Shown here piece by piece: positions 16,053 to 25,172 of a DNA stretch of 64,000 nucleotides. The stretch lies in assembly GCA_963677445.2 (NCBI GenBank), contig CAXXGF010000073.1:1-64000 (forward strand), read 5' to 3'. The stretch's first letter is position 1; each line of letters starts with the position of its first letter. The DNA comes from G963677445 sp963677445. Lineage in GTDB: Bacteria; Bacteroidota; Ignavibacteria; Ignavibacteriales; Melioribacteraceae. The notes beneath the pieces were generated by a model that worked only from the letters and a program-made list of their open reading frames with translations, was not told the DNA's origin and did no database searches. The position numbers and the translations under genes were made by a program.

Positions 16053-17465
16053 TTAAAGTTTATAAGCCTTTTTAACAAGATTATATGTAAGGTCTTTTAT
16101 AATAGTCCTTGCTTCGTTGATTGAAATCAGATGCCGGGCAACCAAACCGGCGAGGAAATTTGAATCAACGCGTCTGGCGACATCATGACGGGCCGGAATT
16201 GAAAGAAATGCCCTGGTGTCATCATTAAATCCAACCGTATTATAGAAACCTGCCGTTTCAGTAACCATCGCACGGTAACGTGTCATCCCCTCAATGCTGT
16301 CATGGAACCACCAGGCGGGTCCGAGTTTCATAGCAGGGTAATGGCCTGCCAGGGGAGCAAGCTCCCTCGAATAGCATGATTCATCCAATGTGAACACAAT
16401 AATAGTCAGGTCCGAATTGTTTCCGCAGGCATTGAGGAGCTCTTTTAAATTATTGGTATATTCAGTCGCCTGTGGAATGTCGCATCCTTTATCGAGGCCA
16501 TATTTTTCGAAAATCACCTTGTTATGATTCCGGTCCGATCCAGGGTGTAACTGCATGGTAAGTCCGTCATCACAGCTCATTTCTGCCATTTCCATAAGCA
16601 TATTGGCAGTGAAAAGAAACGCGTCATTTTCGGTCGCTTTTCCATTAAGAGCGCGGCTGAAGATTTCTTCTGCCGCTTTTGATGAGAGCTTATGGGTATA
16701 AGGAGATTTTATGCCGTGATCAGTTGATGTGGCTCCCATCGATTTGAAAAATTCTCTTCTCAACCTGAGCGCCTCTATAAAGTTTTTATAGCTGCTTATT
16801 TCAATCGAGGTTATCTCCTGAAGCTTTTTTATATTCTCACGCCAGTTTTGCGCGGATAAATCAGTTACACCATCCGGACGAAAACAGGGGACTATCCTGG
16901 CGTCCCAGTCAGATTCCTTTAAAAATTTATGTTCAGCCAAATCATCGGTAGCAGCGTCAGTTGTCGAGAGAACTTCAATATTTAAATCGTGGAATAAGCG
17001 CCTCGGGCGAAATTCAGGTGACTGAAGTTTTTCAGAAATAATATCATAAATCTTCTGAGCGTTATCGCCGTTTAGTTTTTCTTTTATTCCCATTATTATA
17101 TTAAGCTCATAATCGAGCCAGACTCCGGAAGGCGTCCCATTAAATAGGAAGTAGTTTTCGGCAAAAATCTGCCATATCTCCCTGGGATCTTTTCCATTCC
17201 GTTTATTTCCCCTTTGCGGGATGTCCAGATCTTCCAGAGGTATGCCTTGTGAGTATAGCATCCTGTAAATATAGTGATCGGGAGCGATGAACAACTCTGC
17301 CGGATTGGGAAAAGGTTCATTTCGTACAAAGATTCCCTGGTCAACATGTCCATGTGGACTTATAATGGGAAAGTTTTTTACTTCCTGATATAGTTCTCTG
17401 GCGATTTTTCTGATTGCATTGTCAGGGTCAAAGAACCGGTCTTCATGCAATATGTATTCAGACAT
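16053..17465 (-). CDS. uxaC: Uronate isomerase
   Basis: The 470-residue protein matches UxaC over its entire length. It isomerises D-galacturonate to tagaturonate and D-glucuronate to fructuronate. The amidohydrolase-fold metal motif SPHGHVD appears near residue 36, the LSTTDAATDDL stretch near 170, and GFNDDTRAFLSIPARHD near 420, all typical. It lies directly after the DUF4861 gene (8 bp) and before uxaE. With uxaE it defines the Thermotoga-type branch for saturated galacturonate released by GH28 and GH105. Confidence 0.96.
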   Translation of the reverse strand: MSEYILHEDRFFDPDNAIRKIARELYQEVKNFPIISPHGHVDQGIFVRNEPFPNPAELFIAPDHYIYRMLYSQGIPLEDLDIPQRGNKRNGKDPREIWQIFAENYFLFNGTPSGVWLDYELNIIMGIKEKLNGDNAQKIYDIISEKLQSPEFRPRRLFHDLNIEVLSTTDAATDDLAEHKFLKESDWDARIVPCFRPDGVTDLSAQNWRENIKKLQEITSIEISSYKNFIEALRLRREFFKSMGATSTDHGIKSPYTHKLSSKAAEEIFSRALNGKATENDAFLFTANMLMEMAEMSCDDGLTMQLHPGSDRNHNKVIFEKYGLDKGCDIPQATEYTNNLKELLNACGNNSDLTIIVFTLDESCYSRELAPLAGHYPAMKLGPAWWFHDSIEGMTRYRAMVTETAGFYNTVGFNDDTRAFLSIPARHDVARRVDSNFLAGLVARHLISINEARTIIKDLTYNLVKKAYKL

Positions 17466-17473
17466 TACAAATC

Positions 17474-18724
17474 CTATTTAACTTCAATATTCAGTGGATT
17501 GTTAAGTTTTTCTATTTCAGCTTCAATATATTTTTTAAATTCTTCTTTTGATTTGACACCATCTTTTTCCTGTTCCCAGGCAGCGGCATATTTGTACTCA
17601 ACGATATTATTGGCCGGTTTCAGTGAAACAAAATAATTAATTTCATCTTCATCCTTTTCAAGCAGCGCTGATTTTTCATAAAATAGAACAATACCAAGAT
17701 TATCCCCGGACAGGCTTTGTTTTCCGTAGAGAGCGATATACTGCCATCCGGAGGGATAATCACTGGTTATATATTCGGTGTCCTCATGTTTCGCGAAACC
17801 TGTGGTAATATTTTCCGTATTATCACTTGTCTTTACTAATGTGGAAGTTATTCTGCTTCCGGCCGAAATTGAGTTCCTGACACAGATATCATGTTTCTTA
17901 TCTCCGATCAGCCAGCCTTTATAGGTTGTTTTAACTTCTGCGAGAAGGGGACCTTTTTCGGTAATTTTACAGACAACTTTTTCGGTTTTTTCAACACGGC
18001 TTATTTTTCCATCATCCACCATGCCTATCGAGCCGATGCCAAGAGTGTTCCCGACCTTAAAAACGTCCATACCCCAATCCTGCATCTCATGGTATGAGTC
18101 ATCTTGTGCGGTTACATCATTTACTCCCACTTCTGATAGAACCAGTTTACTGACTTTTTTACCAAATATATCAGTGGCATTTCGCCAGTCAAGATAAAAA
18201 CGATATCCTACCTTTTCCGATTCCCAGCCTGGTCCCTCATATTTGAATAATGCGTCGTGATCTGTATGTATTTCAGGAACCACGACTTTTGAAAAGTTTT
18301 CGAAATGATCTGAAGTGAATTTTTTATCCTTATATACCGCGTCAAATTTCATTGCCAGTTCCGCGTAAGTTCTGGCCGGATAATTTTTGCATATTTTTCC
18401 TTCAGTCAGATATTTGATTTCAAATTTCTTTTTCCCGGAAGGAGCAAAATCAGCGATAAAAAGAATCGCGGCATTTTTGCTGCCGTATAACTGGCTTGGC
18501 ACTTCTTCTTTGCCGTAATATACGATGAACGCTTTTTCATTAAAATCAGCATATTTCTTCAGTTTTTTCAGCTCAATTTTTATCAGCGCGTCAGTCAGCG
18601 GTATTTCGAGGTCGTTGCTTACTTCAATAGTTATACTTTTGTAGTAATTAAATTCTTCCTGATTTTTCGCGATCAGGCTTGCGGCTAATAATAGAAAGAG
18701 CAGGCTCGCTATAATATTTTTCAT
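17474..18724 (-). CDS. Secreted DUF4861-domain protein in the pectin operon
   Basis: I chose the ATG at 18724, which has AGGTAAAAAG upstream and follows the GH28 stop by 4 bp. An in-frame ATG at 18748 would overlap GH28 and put eight residues before the signal peptide. The 416-residue protein starts with a signal peptide (about residues 4-20, ending SLIAK). The rest is rich in beta strand and carries acidic and aromatic residues. It resembles the DUF4861 family, often found beside pectin and other uronate-degrading enzymes, but with no function known to me. The location between GH28 and UxaC argues for an extracytoplasmic role on galacturonides: a lyase, hydrolase or binding protein. Confidence 0.75.
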   Translation of the reverse strand: MKNIIASLLFLLLAASLIAKNQEEFNYYKSITIEVSNDLEIPLTDALIKIELKKLKKYADFNEKAFIVYYGKEEVPSQLYGSKNAAILFIADFAPSGKKKFEIKYLTEGKICKNYPARTYAELAMKFDAVYKDKKFTSDHFENFSKVVVPEIHTDHDALFKYEGPGWESEKVGYRFYLDWRNATDIFGKKVSKLVLSEVGVNDVTAQDDSYHEMQDWGMDVFKVGNTLGIGSIGMVDDGKISRVEKTEKVVCKITEKGPLLAEVKTTYKGWLIGDKKHDICVRNSISAGSRITSTLVKTSDNTENITTGFAKHEDTEYITSDYPSGWQYIALYGKQSLSGDNLGIVLFYEKSALLEKDEDEINYFVSLKPANNIVEYKYAAAWEQEKDGVKSKEEFKKYIEAEIEKLNNPLNIEVK

Positions 18725-18728
18725 CTTT

Positions 18729-20141
18729 TTACCTGTAAAGTTTTCCATTTATATAAACTTCTTCTGTTTCAAAGTTCTCAACATAGTTTATCAGGTTTCC
18801 TTTTTCGATGCCGCTGATCTTACAGCTGTCGATGAAGATATCAGATATTTTCGAATCGGTCAGGCCATCGAAGAAGAAGGCATATTTGCTTTTTTCCGCG
18901 GTAAGGTTTTTGATATGGACATTCCTGAGCCGGGGGAGGAAAATCTGTCCGGTTTCTTTTGAAATATCATACCTGAGATTAAATTTCACAACCGCTTCTT
19001 TAACCTCTCCGACCCTGATATTTCTCAGGTAAATATCCTCTACAAGACCACCCCTGAAATGGTTTGTTTTAATCCGGATGGCGCGATCGAGATTAGGGCT
19101 GTCCATATAACAGTTTTCTGCAAAAATATTTTTACAGCCGCCTGATATCTCGCTGCCCATTACTATACCCCCGTGACCGTCATGCATTACACAATCACGG
19201 ATAATGATGTTTTCGGAAGGAACATTTATTCTTCTCCCATCATTATTCCTTCCCGATTTAATGGCGATGCAGTCATCACCCGTGTTAAAGAAACAATTTT
19301 CGATCAAAACATTTTTGCATGATTCCGGATCACAGCCGTCATTGTTCGGACCTTTGCCCCTGACAGTCACACCTTTTATCGTAACATTTTCGCAAAGGAC
19401 GGGATGGATCATCCACATGGGGGAGTCTATAAAAGTTACATCTTCAATAAGAACATTCGAGCAGTTAAGGAATTGGAGAAAATCGGGGCGCAGATAAGAA
19501 CCTTCTCCAAAAATCCTTTTTTCGGGAGACACACCTGTATTATTCATCCGCATAAGGCGTGGACGACCGGCTTCATCATTTTGTGAGGGCATTCCTTCCT
19601 GCCAGCCATATTGTTTTTTCCCTTTCCAGCTCCACCAGTTTTCGGGAGAGGCTTTTCCATCGAGAATGCCTTTTCCTGTTACAGCGATATTCACCTGGTC
19701 CTTAGAATAGAGCAGTGCGGAATAGTTATAACATTCCATTCCTTCCCATCTCGAATGTACAACCGGGAGATAATCTTTTGAATTAATCGAAAAATTTAAT
19801 TTAGCGTTTTCCTTAAGATGTAAATTCGTGTTGGACCTGATAAAGAGGGGACCGCCGCAGTAATATGTTCCTGCAGGAATAATTACTTTACCTCCTCCTG
19901 AACCGGAACACTCATCTATCGCGCGCTGGATAGCTTTTCTGCTGTCAAAAAGTGAGTCATTTTTCGCGCCAAAATCAATTATGTTATAGCTGGTGTCTTT
20001 AAAAACAGGGGTGGATATTTCCCCGGCGATTTTTTTAACATTACTCCACTTATTCGAAAATTCATCAGATGTTTGACCGCATCCGTAGCTAAGCAGAATA
20101 ATAAGCAATAATGTTGAGATGGGTATAGTTTTATTTACCAT
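18729..20141 (-). CDS. GH28 polygalacturonase-family lipoprotein
   Basis: The 470-residue lipoprotein (lipobox LSYGC, Cys near residue 21) has the right-handed beta-helix of glycoside hydrolase family 28. The family signatures are all present: NDGCD at 267-271, GDDC near 288, GHGG near 322 and RIKT near 353, giving the catalytic Asp residues and the conserved His, Arg and Lys. It hydrolyses alpha-1,4-galacturonan, most probably releasing galacturonate from oligomers in the periplasm or at the outer membrane. It is the first gene of the minus-strand catabolic unit, preceded by a 236-bp gap holding an 18-bp palindrome. Confidence 0.93.
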   Translation of the reverse strand: MVNKTIPISTLLLIILLSYGCGQTSDEFSNKWSNVKKIAGEISTPVFKDTSYNIIDFGAKNDSLFDSRKAIQRAIDECSGSGGGKVIIPAGTYYCGGPLFIRSNTNLHLKENAKLNFSINSKDYLPVVHSRWEGMECYNYSALLYSKDQVNIAVTGKGILDGKASPENWWSWKGKKQYGWQEGMPSQNDEAGRPRLMRMNNTGVSPEKRIFGEGSYLRPDFLQFLNCSNVLIEDVTFIDSPMWMIHPVLCENVTIKGVTVRGKGPNNDGCDPESCKNVLIENCFFNTGDDCIAIKSGRNNDGRRINVPSENIIIRDCVMHDGHGGIVMGSEISGGCKNIFAENCYMDSPNLDRAIRIKTNHFRGGLVEDIYLRNIRVGEVKEAVVKFNLRYDISKETGQIFLPRLRNVHIKNLTAEKSKYAFFFDGLTDSKISDIFIDSCKISGIEKGNLINYVENFETEEVYINGKLYR

Positions 20142-20236
20142 TGGGAATGTTATATGAAGTTGAAAAATAAGTTGTTGTTGTTGAAGCAGATATAAAAGAA
20201 ATTATGAAGTTAAGATAATTAAAAGCTCCGAAATTG

Positions 20237-20254
20237 GTTCCGGAATTCCGGAAC
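20237..20254. promoter_or_regulatory. 18-bp perfect palindrome in the GH28 operon promoter region
   Basis: GTTCCGGAATTCCGGAAC is a perfect palindrome 96 bp upstream of the GH28 start and 124 bp past the stop of the LacI-type gene. It could be an operator for the operon. It lacks a T-run, so it is not a typical terminator. No second copy was noticed. Confidence 0.4.
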
Positions 20255-20377
20255 TGACAAGCACCACCCTAAATTAAATAGAAACCTTGAGGCAAAATAT
20301 TATCTTTTATTAAAAGGAGCGGGCAGAAAAAGAAAAAAGCCCAAAATAATAAACAATTATGTTTGTCGGAATAAAAA

Positions 20378-21412
20378 CTAACTGTTTTTGTGGTTAAATG
20401 TCCTGCATGTTCCCCTGAGCACTAAGTCAGTAGGTATCTCCACCTCGTTGACTGATTTGTCATCTGGATTATTTATTTTGTTCAGAAGAAGCTTCATCGA
20501 TTTCTCGGCTATCAATTCGGTAGGCTGATCGACACAGCTAAGGGGAGGGGCAAAGAATTTCATTACTTTCGCGTTACCAAAACAGATAACATCAATATCG
20601 TCAGGAATTTTAAGGCCCAACTCACTGGCAGCCATATATATACCAAGCGCCACAGGGTAGGTTACCGTAAAGATAACATCAGGCAGGCTGTTTTTCTGAT
20701 AAAGTTTAATAAACGAATCATATCCGGCTTTTTCGCCAAAACCTCCATGACATATCCAGTCAGGATTTATCGGTATATTATATTTGTTCATCGCGTCTTC
20801 AAACCCGAGGTAACGCTCCTTGCCGATATTTATTTCAGAATAACCCGCGAAATGACCGATTCTGGTATGACCAAGTTTGATAAGATGTTCAATAGCCATA
20901 AAAGCGCCAAGCCGGTCATTTACAGAGACAGTATCGACATCGGGGATAGCCGGGATCCTGTCCATAAAGACGATAGGAACACCTCTGGCCTTAACCGCGT
21001 CGAAAATGCTGTAATCTTTTGTTTCCTGTGAAATCGAAATGATTATGCCGTCAACCTTCATGGAAAGGAGGGTTTGGATATGCTTTTTTTCCCTTTTTTC
21101 ATTCTCCTGAGAAACAGTAAGAATTATTTCATAATTATTACGGAAGGCGATATCATAGATCGATTCAATAATTGCTCCGAAAAAGAAATGGGCGATTTTC
21201 GGGACTATCACACCAATTGTATTTGATTTTCTCGAAGAGAGATTCCTCGCCATAAAATTTGGTGTGTAACCAATTTTTTCAGCAGTTTCTTTTATAAGTT
21301 TGGTCGTTTTCTGAGAAATATCAGGATGTCCGCGCAGAGCTTTCGAGACTGTCACAGTTGATACGTTAAGCTTTTCAGCGATGTCACTTAATTTAATTGG
21401 TTTATTCTTCAT
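20378..21412 (-). CDS. LacI-family transcriptional regulator of the pectin locus
   Basis: The 344-residue regulator has the LacI helix-turn-helix at residues about 7-30, with IKLSDIAEKLNVSTVTVSKA and the hinge region near 50-60 (GYTPNFMARNLSSRKS). A periplasmic-binding-protein-like effector domain follows, with IGVIVP near 66 and MDRIP near 150. It probably senses a pathway intermediate such as KDG or a uronate and controls the flanking operons. It lies between the GH28 operon and GH105. CG-centred sites upstream of GH105, the TonB receptor and PL10 are candidate operators, because LacI-type proteins favour a central CG. Confidence 0.92.
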   Translation of the reverse strand: MKNKPIKLSDIAEKLNVSTVTVSKALRGHPDISQKTTKLIKETAEKIGYTPNFMARNLSSRKSNTIGVIVPKIAHFFFGAIIESIYDIAFRNNYEIILTVSQENEKREKKHIQTLLSMKVDGIIISISQETKDYSIFDAVKARGVPIVFMDRIPAIPDVDTVSVNDRLGAFMAIEHLIKLGHTRIGHFAGYSEINIGKERYLGFEDAMNKYNIPINPDWICHGGFGEKAGYDSFIKLYQKNSLPDVIFTVTYPVALGIYMAASELGLKIPDDIDVICFGNAKVMKFFAPPLSCVDQPTELIAEKSMKLLLNKINNPDDKSVNEVEIPTDLVLRGTCRTFNHKNS

Positions 21413-21462
21413 TATTTTACCTCATACAGGAATCAATTCCATACAAATATGCTTAGGGCAGC

Positions 21463-22692
21463 TCAAAGAACTCCGGCTTTTTCCAGTTCAATTGCGGAAT
21501 AGAGAAACGGGCCATAACCTTTTTGGTCGTTTTCCCCTGTCGGAACACTAATATAGTAATCAAACGAGCCATCCCTGTAGGGATCACCACCTAGACCTGC
21601 GCCAGAACAGGTATTTAAGAAATTAATATAACCATTTTTTTCAATTTCTACATGATATTTTAAGATAGAATCAAAACTTTTCTTTGCTATTTCAATGAAA
21701 TTCTTATCAAGATATCCCTTGTTAGCTCCTTTAGCCATAGCATATACGAACATGGCGGCGCAGGATGATTCGAGGTAATTTCCTTCACGTTCCGGCATAT
21801 CGATAATCTGGAACCAAAGGGATGATTCTTCATCACGGTATTTCGAAACCGCTTCCAAAACGTTTCTGAGTATATCTATCAGTTTTTCTCTACCCGGTTC
21901 ATCATCGGGAATAAAATCAAGAACTTCCACAATTGCCATTACATACCATCCCATAGCGCGTCCCCATACGTGGGGGGATTGACCGGTTTCTTTATCAGCC
22001 CAGCGCTGTTCTTTATTCTCATTCCAGGCGTGATATAATAATCCGGTTTCAGGATCGACAGTTTTTTCATAACTCAGTGTAAATTGTTTGATTATGTCCA
22101 GGAAATTTTCAGGCTGATTAAACAAGCCGGAATAATCGGCGTAAAATGGTTCAGCCATAAAAAGGCCGTCAAGCCACATCTGGAACGGATATCTCTTTTT
22201 ATGCCAGAATCCTCCGGAAAGAGTACGCGGCTGATTTTGTATTTGTTTCATCAGAGTGTCCGCGGCGATTTTATACTTTTTATCCTTTGTTTCATTATAG
22301 GCGAATAAAAGAGCGCGCCCCGGTTTGATTTTATCCAGGTTGAAAGCATGATATGGATATGTCTTAATTTTTCCATCCTTTTCGATATAAAGTTCCAGGT
22401 TATCTATAACAAAATTTTTATAAAGTTCATCACCTGTATATTCATACATTTTCATCATACCTTCAAGCATTACACCCTGTTCATAGCTCCATTTTTTCTT
22501 GGTCATATATTTATCATAGGTTACAGCTCCGGGATGCCTGTTGGTGAATGATTTCGCGATACGGGTCGACCAGGGGAGATCAGAGGGGATTGTTACATCA
22601 GAAGAATCAGATGATTTTGTGCAGGATAAAAATGATATAACTATCAGGAGTGAAAAAAAGCTGATTAAAAGGTTGGATTTTTTAATTGTCAT
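21463..22692 (-). CDS. GH105 unsaturated rhamnogalacturonyl/galacturonyl hydrolase, lipoprotein
   Basis: The 409-residue lipoprotein (lipobox SFLSC, Cys near 24) has an (alpha/alpha)6 barrel of the GH88/GH105 type. The catalytic-site signatures QMWLDGLFMAEPFYA near residue 165, SPHVWGRAMGWYVMA near 235 and YLESSCAAMFVYA near 300 support GH105. It removes the 4,5-unsaturated galacturonate left at the non-reducing end by pectate lyases. The product then feeds KduI/KduD. It lies 50 bp upstream of the LacI-type gene. A hexamer-array regulatory region is 126-173 bp upstream. Confidence 0.9.
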   Translation of the reverse strand: MTIKKSNLLISFFSLLIVISFLSCTKSSDSSDVTIPSDLPWSTRIAKSFTNRHPGAVTYDKYMTKKKWSYEQGVMLEGMMKMYEYTGDELYKNFVIDNLELYIEKDGKIKTYPYHAFNLDKIKPGRALLFAYNETKDKKYKIAADTLMKQIQNQPRTLSGGFWHKKRYPFQMWLDGLFMAEPFYADYSGLFNQPENFLDIIKQFTLSYEKTVDPETGLLYHAWNENKEQRWADKETGQSPHVWGRAMGWYVMAIVEVLDFIPDDEPGREKLIDILRNVLEAVSKYRDEESSLWFQIIDMPEREGNYLESSCAAMFVYAMAKGANKGYLDKNFIEIAKKSFDSILKYHVEIEKNGYINFLNTCSGAGLGGDPYRDGSFDYYISVPTGENDQKGYGPFLYSAIELEKAGVL

Positions 22693-23041
22693 ATTATTCT
22701 CATTTTAATTTAAAGCTCCGCCATGTAAGTCACATCTCTGACTTCCTGCTAATGATTGAACGGGTAAATGTTTCAATCATTCAAAAATCTAACTTTCATT
22801 TACTGTTATTAGTAAAGTAACTTAACTTTAACAATAACTATAACGATAACTTAATCGGTTACTAAATTCTTAAAAATTTGGTTAAAAGTCAATAAAAAAT
22901 CTGTTCATTACAATAAAAATGTTTGAAAATGACTTGAAATCAACAAATTCTTGATTAAAACTTAACATCAAAGAGCAAAAAATTTTTTATGTGAATATTT
23001 CCCTGATAAGAGCTGCAATTTTCTCTTTATCAAGGAATTGT
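22693..23041. other. Promoter interval between GH105 and the PL1 gene
   Basis: 349 bp with no coding frame. It carries the TAACNN hexamer array and the CG-centred site described at 22818-22865. The remainder is AT-rich. Near 22998-23035 the segments CCCTGATAAGAG and CTTTATCAAGG could form a weak hairpin downstream of the PL1 gene. Confidence 0.6.
22818..22865. promoter_or_regulatory. Putative cis-regulatory module 1: TAACNN array plus CG-centred site
   Basis: From 22823 to 22852 the hexamer TAACNN occurs five times in register, preceded by one more TAAC at 22818. It is followed by AACTTAATCGGTTACT at 22848-22863, a CG-centred imperfect palindrome. The same layout, with the order of parts reversed, occurs at 30049-30089 and 34040-34080. 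It lies upstream of GH105. Confidence 0.55.
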
Positions 23042-24718
23042 TTATTTCAAAAGCAGCATTTTTTGCACAAGCTGATTTTCATTGTAACGGATAACGGCAA
23101 AATAGAGGCCGGATGAAAAATTAGTTCCGGTTATTTCTGCCGTATTCCAAATTATTTCATGAATTCCCTGTTTCTGATGACCTTTATATAGTTCCCCACA
23201 AAAAGAAGATTGAAGATCATAAATCTTAACATATACAAAACCGTCTTCAGGAATCTGGTACCTGATAGTTGTTGACGGATTAAATGGATTTGGATAGTTG
23301 CCGTGAATTAAAAATGATTCCGGAATAAAATCAGATTCGTTTTTAACCGAGACAGGAATTATCTCATCAACAAGATCGTTCAAATATTCTTCGAGCATTG
23401 TATAACCATCTGACCCGATAGTGTTTCTGTCCGCGGGATCATCGGGATTAAGCCCGTTTGATAACTCCCAACTGTCGGGCATTCCGTCATGATCGGAATC
23501 GGGCGGGGGAGTAGTGGAAATAATATCAGGGTATCCGCCGACATCGGTTTGGGAGTTTATTATACCAACCCCGTCCTGCCCAAAATGAGCTGTGCCTTCA
23601 AGCGCTTCTTCAACAATTCTTTGATCAATTGAGTCTCTTTCAGGAAAGAGAGCTCCCGCAAATTGGAGGACATCTTCAAATGCTTCTTCAGGAGTCTGCA
23701 ATGTAATTTCGGCGACTTCGAAAGGATTGATACGTTTTTTAGTCAACTGATACGCGGCAAAAGAACCCTGCACTCCGCCATTCCAGTTATTTTGTGAAAC
23801 CAAAGGGTAACCTTCAATAAAATTCCCATTAATATACCAATTGCCGGCTGTATCATAAGGTTCAACAATCCGATTCCGCTTTGAGCTGCTCGTGGAGGGT
23901 CCGTATTTATAATAATTATTTCTCATATTCATATTGCCGGCTTCTCCTCCGTAAGAGCTGTTACTTTGCCAGTTGTAGATAACATTATTGGCGAAATCAA
24001 CAAGCTCGGTTTCGGGAGTTGTTGTATAACGGGCCCCGTTAAAACGGGGATTTCTGCTGGTATGATGGGCGAACAGATTATGATGAAATGTAGCTCCGAC
24101 GCCTCCCCAGATACCTCCGTAACCATGATCTCCCGAAGGATGGAATGACTGGTTGAGGCTTTCACTTATAATACACCACTGCATTGTGAAGTTCTGGTTA
24201 TCATAAAAGCTGGCGCATTCATCTATTGCCCAGCTCATTGTGCAATGATCAATGATAATATCCTGATGTTCTCTTCCCCAGAACGAATCAACAGCCTGTT
24301 GGGCTTCATCACCCAATCTGAAGCGAATGAAGCGAATAATGACATTATCAGCCTGAATTTCAGTTGTGTAATTTTTTAAACAAATCCCTCCCCCCGGAGC
24401 TGTCTGACCCGCTATGGTTACATCCCCGTTTTTTATTTTAAGTCTGGACTGTAATTTAATATAACCTGAGACTGTGAAGATAATTGTTCTGGGTCCACTG
24501 ATATCCTCCAGAGCTTCTCTCAGACTACCAGGACCGCTGTCATTCAAATTTGTGACCTCAATAACTTCTCCTCCTCTTCCTCCTTCTGTATAAGCGCCGA
24601 ATCCCTCAGCGCCAGGGAACGCTTTCGGCTGAGCCTGAACGGAACAAATACTGAGAATAATGATCGAGAAAAATAAAATGCTGACGCTTGTTGTTTCTTT
24701 TATTAATGAATTTTTCAT
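23042..24718 (-). CDS. PL1-family pectate lyase with T9SS C-terminal domain
   Basis: The 558-residue protein has a signal peptide (cleavage after VQAQ near residue 30). A right-handed beta-helix domain follows (about 32-380), with the pectate lyase stretches FPGAEGFGAYTEGGRGG, DHCTMSWAIDE (calcium site) and SRNPRFNG (catalytic Arg context). A calcium-binding-like linker, DSDHDGMPDSWE near 415, comes next. The last 85 residues form a T9SS sorting domain with GNYPNPFNPSTTIRY and end in KMLLLK. It cleaves polygalacturonan by beta-elimination at the cell surface, giving unsaturated oligomers for GH105 and KduI/KduD. It is followed by the promoter region of GH105. Confidence 0.92.
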   Translation of the reverse strand: MKNSLIKETTSVSILFFSIIILSICSVQAQPKAFPGAEGFGAYTEGGRGGEVIEVTNLNDSGPGSLREALEDISGPRTIIFTVSGYIKLQSRLKIKNGDVTIAGQTAPGGGICLKNYTTEIQADNVIIRFIRFRLGDEAQQAVDSFWGREHQDIIIDHCTMSWAIDECASFYDNQNFTMQWCIISESLNQSFHPSGDHGYGGIWGGVGATFHHNLFAHHTSRNPRFNGARYTTTPETELVDFANNVIYNWQSNSSYGGEAGNMNMRNNYYKYGPSTSSSKRNRIVEPYDTAGNWYINGNFIEGYPLVSQNNWNGGVQGSFAAYQLTKKRINPFEVAEITLQTPEEAFEDVLQFAGALFPERDSIDQRIVEEALEGTAHFGQDGVGIINSQTDVGGYPDIISTTPPPDSDHDGMPDSWELSNGLNPDDPADRNTIGSDGYTMLEEYLNDLVDEIIPVSVKNESDFIPESFLIHGNYPNPFNPSTTIRYQIPEDGFVYVKIYDLQSSFCGELYKGHQKQGIHEIIWNTAEITGTNFSSGLYFAVIRYNENQLVQKMLLLK

Positions 24719-25004
24719 TCTCTGGAAATCCGGAAATAAATTGCAAAAAAAATATTCTTAAACAAATGCCGTTGACTCAGGCAACGTAATAATAATACTC
24801 TTGCTTTTTGCGGCAGAATATTGAATGGAGTAAATTGAAATAAATAACTGTAATCGTACTTGAAAAAAGATTATTCCATAATAAGTTAAATCCTATATAA
24901 AATGGTAAGCAAATTATTTTATGAAATAACCTGACAGTTTTGAAAAGACGAGTACGAAGTACGATTACGAGAACGATTACGATTCTTTCTTCGGATTCAA
25001 TTTT

Positions 25005-25029
25005 TTCTGGCACTGCCAGTTTATGATTA
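25005..25029 (+). repeat. Dispersed 25-bp repeat with CTGGC-ACT-GCCAG hairpin, copy 2
   Basis: 23 of 25 bases match 5790-5814. The two loop-adjacent differences leave the hairpin intact. Both copies adjoin GATTAC-rich tracts at operon ends. Confidence 0.6.
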
Positions 25030-25080
25030 AAATTTTGATTATTCCTTTTTTGCTCTGGCTTATCCGGCTTAAGAAAAAAA

Positions 25081-25115
25081 AACACCCGGGATATTAAAAG
25101 AATATTCCGGGTGTT
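25081..25115 (-). terminator. Rho-independent terminator after the TonB receptor / beta-helix operon
   Basis: The arms AACACCCGGGATATT and AATATTCCGGGTGTT pair around a 5-base loop with one mismatch. On the minus strand they are followed by an uninterrupted T-run. It lies 57 bp past the stop of the beta-helix gene. Confidence 0.85.
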
Positions 25116-25172
25116 CAGTGCATAACGAATGAGTAAAACCAAGTTTAACAACCTGGAAATATTTTATTTATA

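Larger units (their letters stand above)
24719..25172. other. Gene-free interval with repeats and a terminator
   Basis: 454 bp between the PL1 gene and the secreted beta-helix gene. It contains a strong terminator (25081-25115), the second copy of a 25-bp dispersed repeat (25005-25029), and a degenerate GATTACGA-type tract near 24950-24985 like the one at 5806-5836. The open frame on the minus strand here runs through these repeats and has no initiation signal, so I do not call it. Confidence 0.6.

Noticed and set aside
24777..25151. A 124-codon minus-strand frame between PL1 and the beta-helix gene
   Set aside because: It crosses a terminator hairpin and a dispersed repeat and has no initiation signal.
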